A DNA stretch of 34,346 bases. Source: Candidatus Campbelliibacteriota bacterium. Lineage in GTDB: Bacteria; Patescibacteriota; Minisyncoccia; Phycocordibacterales; CSBR16-193. The notes under the pieces were generated by a model. It saw only the letters and a list, made by a program, of their open reading frames with translations, made no database searches and was not told the origin of the DNA. The position numbers were made by a program, and so were the translations under genes. Each line of letters begins with the position of its first letter. The first letter of the stretch is position 1. The DNA lies in contig SKHG01000029.1 of NCBI GenBank assembly GCA_007117035.1, positions 1-34,346 of the forward strand, given 5' to 3'. Positions 30,784 through 34,346 of this stretch are shown here, one piece after another.

Positions 30784-31305
30784 ATGGCTGACGAAAAAAC
30801 AACAGAAGAAATAAATAATGAAGATGAGGTTCGGGTTGTGTACGAAGCTGGTTTTTTGCTTTTACCCAATCTTTCAGATGAAGAGTTGAACGCAAAGATC
30901 GATTCTTTCAAAGCTATTATATCTGAGTCTGATGCAGAGTACATTTCTGAAGGTTCTCCAAAGATGCAACCTTTGGCATATGTAATGGATAATAAAACCA
31001 CTACCTCAAAAGATAAATACGACCACGCCTACTTCGCTTGGATAAAGTTTTGTTCAACAGTTGAGGTGATGGAAAAAATTAAATCTACTCTTACATCCGA
31101 TAACACAGTCATCCGATTTTTACTTATCAAAACATCACGCGAAGACACACTAGCTAAGCCGGTTCGCCGAAGAGCAACTCCTGCTAAAGAAAGTCCAAAG
31201 AAGGATGTTTCTGAACCCAAAAAGAAGGAAGAGAAAGAAGAAGATAATTCTCGTCCACTACCAGATGACATTGATAAAAGTATAGACGAGTTAATAGTCA
31301 CCTAA
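30784..31305 (+). CDS. rpsF: 30S ribosomal protein S6 with extended C-terminal tail
   Basis: A 173-aa S6. The core reads YEAGFLLLPNLSDEEL (about 18-33), PLAYVMDNKTTT, YDHAYFAWIKF and TVIRFLLIKTS, matching the S6 fold of the 30S platform where it pairs with S18. The core ends at about residue 120. The remaining 50 residues are a low-complexity Lys/Glu/Pro tail not found in typical 95-130-aa S6. The start is ATG 30784 (MADEK); a start at 30766 adds only six residues. ssb and rpsR follow downstream as in most bacteria, but the series is interrupted. Confidence 0.9.
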   Translation: MADEKTTEEINNEDEVRVVYEAGFLLLPNLSDEELNAKIDSFKAIISESDAEYISEGSPKMQPLAYVMDNKTTTSKDKYDHAYFAWIKFCSTVEVMEKIKSTLTSDNTVIRFLLIKTSREDTLAKPVRRRATPAKESPKKDVSEPKKKEEKEEDNSRPLPDDIDKSIDELIVT

Positions 31306-31325
31306 TCTAATAATTTTCTTATAAT

Positions 31326-31358
31326 AAAAAAACGCAAACTCGAGAGTTTGCGTTTTTG
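31326..31358. terminator. bidirectional intrinsic terminator
   Basis: AACGCAAACTC (31331-31341) pairs with GAGTTTGCGTT (31344-31354), flanked by an A-run and a T-run. It closes rpsF on the plus strand and the small membrane gene on the minus strand. Confidence 0.9.
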
Positions 31359-31380
31359 TTATTCTAGACTAACTGTCGCC

Positions 31381-31626
31381 TTAATTAGTCCGTCTAACTA
31401 AATGGAGTCGAATATTGTAAGTGATATCACCAGCAATATTTGTTATCTCCGAAAGAGTGTACGACACCCAGTAGGCAACTCTTTTACCCAGTAGCATGGA
31501 CAACACACCAAAGATAATTAGAGGAACAGAGAGGAGTATCGTCAGCACATCTCCGATAAAGACTGTCATTTTGATTAAACCAGTCATTGTTTTATACAGA
31601 ACACTGTTTCCGTTTTCTTTTTTCAT
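31381..31626 (-). CDS. hypothetical small membrane protein, 81 aa
   Basis: Not recognised. One or two hydrophobic segments (about 17-45, with a Pro near 35) are followed by an amphipathic stretch with several Arg and Asn. There is no metal or catalytic motif. It sits in reverse orientation within the rpsF-ssb-rpsR region and shares a bidirectional terminator with rpsF, which supports its reality. Codon use looks like the surrounding genes. Confidence 0.65.
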   Translation of the reverse strand: MKKENGNSVLYKTMTGLIKMTVFIGDVLTILLSVPLIIFGVLSMLLGKRVAYWVSYTLSEITNIAGDITYNIRLHLVRRTN

Positions 31627-31835
31627 TTTATCTCAATGGTTTCATTCAGTCAGAACGAGCTGAATTCTTTTAAAATTTTAATACAGATATTTAATTATGT
31701 CAATAAAAAAAAGACAAAATATCATTTTAAATTAGCCTTGCATATCAACCTTTCGTGCGATAAAGTATTAGGTATAACAGTAACCTTGTAATGGGCGGAA
31801 TATTTTTAGAAATAGTAACGTCTTTTAAAATAAAA

Positions 31836-32291
31836 ATGTATTATAACAAAGCAGTAGTTGTTGGAAATTTAACCAGAGATCCCGAGCTTCGTTCACTACC
31901 ATCAGGAGCAAAGCTTTGTACTTTTTCTGTTGCTACCAATCGGGTCTGGAAAGACAAGGATGGAGCAAAACAAGAATCTACCGACTATCACAACATTGTT
32001 GTTTTTGGTAGACAGGCTGAGACTAGTGCGCAGTATCTTAAAAAAGGTGCTTCAGTTTTGGTCGAGGGGCGAATGCAGACAAGAAGTTGGGACGATCAAA
32101 GTACTGGTCAGAAGAAATACCGAACCGAGATTGTAGCTGATAGAGTTCAGTTTGGTACTCGATCAGACAATTCTGGTGCTGGACAGAAGCCCGCAGGGGA
32201 CTCATCCAGTTCTTCTGAACAACAATCTGATCAAAATGAGGATATAAACTACCCAGACGAAGAAATCAACCCAGAAGATATACCTTTTTAG
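31836..32291 (+). CDS. ssb: single-stranded DNA-binding protein
   Basis: A 151-aa SSB. The OB-fold starts with MYYNKAVVVGNLTRDPELRSLPSG (in parts, 1-12 and 13-24) and includes VATNRVWKDKDG, TDYHNIVVFGRQAE and GRMQTRSWDD. An acidic low-complexity linker is followed by the protein-interaction tip EDIPF. The start at 31836 is preferred to an upstream ATG at 31791 because the MYYNK start is family-typical. Normally flanked by rpsF and rpsR, it has both as neighbours here, but with its own leader. Confidence 0.95.
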   Translation: MYYNKAVVVGNLTRDPELRSLPSGAKLCTFSVATNRVWKDKDGAKQESTDYHNIVVFGRQAETSAQYLKKGASVLVEGRMQTRSWDDQSTGQKKYRTEIVADRVQFGTRSDNSGAGQKPAGDSSSSSEQQSDQNEDINYPDEEINPEDIPF

Positions 32292-32347
32292 GCACATCTA
32301 CCTCACTGTCTTAATTTTCTAGGTATTTCAATTAACCCAAGTCTCGG

Positions 32348-32376
32348 TTGACCAGATTCCTAAACTCTGCTACTAT
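32348..32376 (+). promoter_or_regulatory. promoter between ssb and rpsR
   Basis: TTGACC (32348-32353), 17-nt spacer, TGC-TACTAT (32368-32376). A second candidate, TATAAT at 32419-32424, lies 13 nt from the rpsR ATG. rpsR may thus be transcribed separately from ssb. Confidence 0.55.
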
Positions 32377-32437
32377 ACTTGAGTCTTTGAGTAGACATTT
32401 TTTAATTTAAATAACGATTATAATCAACAATTAATAT

Positions 32438-32638
32438 ATGGCACAGTGTTACTTCAAACAAAATAACATCAAACACATTGACTATAAGGATGTAGAACTC
32501 CTTAAAAGGTTTTTGAATCCTCATGGTAGAGTGTCTGGAAGAAAGCACACAGGAGTTTCAGCACTAAATCAGCGAAAATTAGCCTTGGCTATTAAAAGAG
32601 CTAGATTTATGGGTCTTTTACCTTACATTTCGTACTAG
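32438..32638 (+). CDS. rpsR: 30S ribosomal protein S18
   Basis: A 66-aa S18 that binds S6 on the 30S platform. The hallmark YKDVELLKRFLNPHGRV (about 16-32) and the C-terminal RKLALAIKRARFMGLLPY (about 46-63) are present. It is slightly shorter than average through a brief N-terminus, with one Cys in the MAQCYF start. A terminator follows within 30 nt. Confidence 0.95.
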   Translation: MAQCYFKQNNIKHIDYKDVELLKRFLNPHGRVSGRKHTGVSALNQRKLALAIKRARFMGLLPYISY

Positions 32639-32662
32639 TCTTTTGAAAAAGATATCCACACA

Positions 32663-32690
32663 AAAAACAACACCACAAGGTGTTGTTTTT
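32663..32690 (+). terminator. intrinsic terminator of rpsR
   Basis: AAAAACAACACC (32663-32674) pairs with GGTGTTGTTTTT (32679-32690) around ACAA. Its T-run abuts the -10 box of the next gene. Confidence 0.9.
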
Positions 32691-32698
32691 GTTATACT
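32690..32698 (+). promoter_or_regulatory. extended -10 promoter overlapping the rpsR terminator tail
   Basis: TGTTATACT ends 8 nt before the ATG at 32707 and begins in the last base of the preceding T-run. Confidence 0.62.
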
Positions 32699-32706
32699 TA
32701 CTTGAT

Positions 32707-33234
32707 ATGGAAAATCAAAATTTTGAGCAAAATAATAATTCTAAACCTCGTTCAGTTTGGCAGTCAGTCGTTTTTATATTTTTAATCATTGCAGTCATAG
32801 TGATTCTTTTTTGGGTTTTTGTTGAAAATTCACAGAACGGTGAAGAAAACCTAGAAGATCAAAACTCTTCCGAAAATTTAGTCAAAAAACTTGATCCATC
32901 CGAGATAGAACCTTCAGAACGACAAGAGATTGTCGATTCAATATTTGAAGTTGGGGAACTATACAGTAGAGGTGATGTTTCCGAGATACGAGAATATCTA
33001 GATTTTATATACACCAAAGGACGACAGGAGTTGTTGACTCAAATTAAAAATCTTACAGATGATGAGATTATGTTGGGGTCTGTGATATATCTTTCTGAAC
33101 TAGAGCTGGTCACACCAGAGTACTTGCTTTCAGATGAAGGGGAGTGGCACTCACTAAACAACCTAATGGAACTCTCTGTTCCTGAGGCTAGTTTTGTATT
33201 AATAAATATAGAGGGTAATTGGTACGCCCTCTAG
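32707..33234 (+). CDS. hypothetical single-span membrane protein, 175 aa
   Basis: Not recognised. A short Asn/Gln-rich cytoplasmic N-terminus is followed by a transmembrane helix (about 20-42) and an acidic extracytoplasmic domain with Glu/Asp-rich helices. The end (LSVPEASFVLINIEGNWYAL) looks like two strands. No Cys or catalytic motif is seen. ATG 32707 is chosen because of the -10 box at 32693; an upstream start at 32680 would lie in the terminator. It may be part of an envelope assembly. It converges on efp. Confidence 0.72.
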   Translation: MENQNFEQNNNSKPRSVWQSVVFIFLIIAVIVILFWVFVENSQNGEENLEDQNSSENLVKKLDPSEIEPSERQEIVDSIFEVGELYSRGDVSEIREYLDFIYTKGRQELLTQIKNLTDDEIMLGSVIYLSELELVTPEYLLSDEGEWHSLNNLMELSVPEASFVLINIEGNWYAL

Positions 33235-33254
33235 ATCTTGTAAAATTAAATAAC

Positions 33255-33824
33255 TTAATTTTTCTCAACCCGTTCTACATATTCGCCGGTCTCTGTGTTT
33301 ACTCGTACAATATCTCCGACATTTATAAACAAAGGGGTTGTAACCGAAGCTCCTGTCTCTAGGATCACTCTTTTGTCTCCACCTTGGGCTGTGTTACCTT
33401 TTGTGGCTGGTGGAGCCTCGGCAACTTCAAGATCGACCTTAATAGGTATACGAAAAGCAATTATTTTTTCATCAAAGATCAAAGCTTCGGTTTCGGAGCC
33501 TTCCTTTAAGAATTGTTTTTTATTTCCAATTACATCTTCGGAGACACTAAATCTCTCCGATCTGTTTCCAGAGGTATGGAACCAGCATTCATTTTGACGA
33601 GAGTAGATAAAGACCACCTTTTTACTGGACAAATCAGCTTCTTCAGCCTTATCTGACTGCTGAAAAGTTCTTTCAACCACCTTACCAGTAATTAGGTTTT
33701 TAAGTTTAGTCTGATTAACTGGTTTCCTCATCTGCTTTCGAAAGATGTGTGAATCCAAAACCTCGTAAGGCTGACCATCTAAGACTATGTGTGTTCTAGG
33801 TGAAATTTTATTGTAATCAATCAT
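33255..33824 (-). CDS. efp: translation elongation factor P with an unusual tip loop
   Basis: A 189-aa EF-P, three domains. It relieves ribosome stalling at polyproline. The C-terminal domain matches the family (VTTPLFINVGDIVRVNTETGEY), as does TKLKNLITGKVVERTF after the tip. The tip loop normally reads PGKGxA with the modified Lys or Arg; here it is RKQMRKPVNQ (29-38). By alignment the modified residue is Met32 or the neighbouring Arg33/Lys34. No modification enzyme is in the window. It stands alone with a leaderless-type promoter. Confidence 0.93.
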   Translation of the reverse strand: MIDYNKISPRTHIVLDGQPYEVLDSHIFRKQMRKPVNQTKLKNLITGKVVERTFQQSDKAEEADLSSKKVVFIYSRQNECWFHTSGNRSERFSVSEDVIGNKKQFLKEGSETEALIFDEKIIAFRIPIKVDLEVAEAPPATKGNTAQGGDKRVILETGASVTTPLFINVGDIVRVNTETGEYVERVEKN

Positions 33825-33834
33825 AACGTGAGTT

Positions 33835-33843
33835 ATTTTAGCA
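33835..33843 (-). promoter_or_regulatory. extended -10 promoter of efp
   Basis: TGCTAAAAT on the minus strand ends 10 nt before the ATG at 33824. Confidence 0.6.
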
Positions 33844-33939
33844 TAATATAAGCCCTTTTTCTATTATTTTGTAATTTTCTGTTAAATTATGATTCGGACA
33901 GACACTTATTTTCTTTTTGCATTTTAGATTCTTGAGGAG

Positions 33940-33945
33940 TACAAT
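33940..33945 (+). promoter_or_regulatory. -10 box of the last gene, leaderless geometry
   Basis: TACAAT ends 9 nt before the ATG at 33955. Confidence 0.5.
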
Positions 33946-33954
33946 AAAGGTATT

Positions 33955-34323
33955 ATGAAAGGTATGGAAAACATCGAAAACTTCTCGTTTGAAGAAAAAG
34001 AAACTCAAGAACAGAGTCCGTTGGATTCTTATCTAGAAAGTATGGACAGCAACAGTCCGCTTGTTGCTCGATTACAAGAAGCTGGTCTTGAGGTAAAGAA
34101 CGCATTGTTTTATATAATTAACGAGCGTGGACTTTCTTTTGGAGCGATAGAAGAAGATGTCGAAGATGAAAGTAATGCCGAAAATATTATTGGTGAACTC
34201 GAAGCCTGGATCGAGAGTGATCCAAACAAAGTCAGTGGTGATCGCGAAATAGCTAGAATGAAAGAAGAGCAGGAGGCAATCGCTGTTCGAATCGAGTTTC
34301 TTTTTTCACAGGATATTTCCTAA
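33955..34323 (+). CDS. hypothetical acidic protein, 122 aa
   Basis: Not recognised. It is strongly acidic (many Glu and Asp, about residues 10-30 and 60-90) and probably helical, with no Cys, signal peptide or transmembrane helix. The motif LQEAGLEVKNALFYIINERGLSFG (in parts, about 40-63) is the most structured part. ATG 33955 and ATG 33964 are both possible; the first is 9 nt after a -10 box. The gene is complete, ending 23 nt before the window edge. Confidence 0.7.
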   Translation: MKGMENIENFSFEEKETQEQSPLDSYLESMDSNSPLVARLQEAGLEVKNALFYIINERGLSFGAIEEDVEDESNAENIIGELEAWIESDPNKVSGDREIARMKEEQEAIAVRIEFLFSQDIS

Positions 34324-34346
34324 CAAACTCTAAAGTGAATTAAAAA

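Noticed and set aside
1-34346. UGA recoding as in Gracilibacteria or SR1
   Set aside because: UGA ends cbiZ, tmk and znuC at the expected lengths, and no UGA interrupts the recognised frames.
1-34346. CRISPR array, transposase, integrase or phage genes
   Set aside because: No regular short repeats with spacers and no recombinase or phage structural motif were seen on either strand.

Overview
The window looks like a chromosomal segment from a Candidate Phyla Radiation bacterium (Patescibacteria), most likely Parcubacteria. This is inferred from several features: the DNA is AT-rich; genes are short and tightly packed; proteins are trimmed (a 198-aa RecO, a 388-aa GlyA); Shine-Dalgarno sites are almost absent, and many start codons lie 6-10 nt behind an extended -10 box; secE-nusG-rplK is followed at once by a terminator with no rplA; small membrane-anchored hypotheticals are common. 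UGA is used as a normal stop (cbiZ, tmk), which argues against Gracilibacteria and Absconditabacteria. Rank below phylum cannot be read from this sequence.

Layout. 1-200: GC-rich, structured intergenic DNA with tRNA T-arm-like pieces. 302-1628: a hypothetical gene and a CmpX-like membrane protein. 1726-3621: a corrinoid locus, with cbiB diverging from a cobalamin riboswitch and cbiZ. 3636-6284: a ZnuABC-type metal importer with a His-rich binding protein. 6372-8627: mscL with a zinc ribbon, folD and a SIMPL protein. 8659-10371: a strong promoter, an unidentified structured RNA, a tRNA with a short anticodon loop, then secE, nusG and rplK. 10463-15294: a thymidylate/folate cluster (folA, a dCTP deaminase/dUTPase-family gene, a thyA-like gene, a dCMP deaminase-like gene, glyA, tmk, dut). 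15373-29020: argS, ileS, recO, a surface protein, glyS, an M16 protease, an AI-2E-type permease and metG. 29204-34323: tatD, a methyltransferase, rpsF, ssb, rpsR, efp and small hypotheticals.

How the genes fit together. GlyA and FolD handle methylene-tetrahydrofolate, the ThyA-like enzyme would use it, DHFR would recycle dihydrofolate, and Tmk and Dut complete dTTP supply. Two enzymes here have substitutions at specificity or catalytic positions: Asn to Asp in the ThyA-like protein, and the deaminase Glu to Pro in the Dcd-like protein. These suggest a non-standard pyrimidine route. CbiZ and CbiB together can strip and rebuild the nucleotide-loop side of scavenged corrinoids, under control of a B12 riboswitch. 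The most striking single protein is an isoleucyl-tRNA synthetase with a complete histidine-phosphatase domain inserted in its catalytic body.

All calls come from reading motifs by eye. No database search, fold prediction or alignment program was run.
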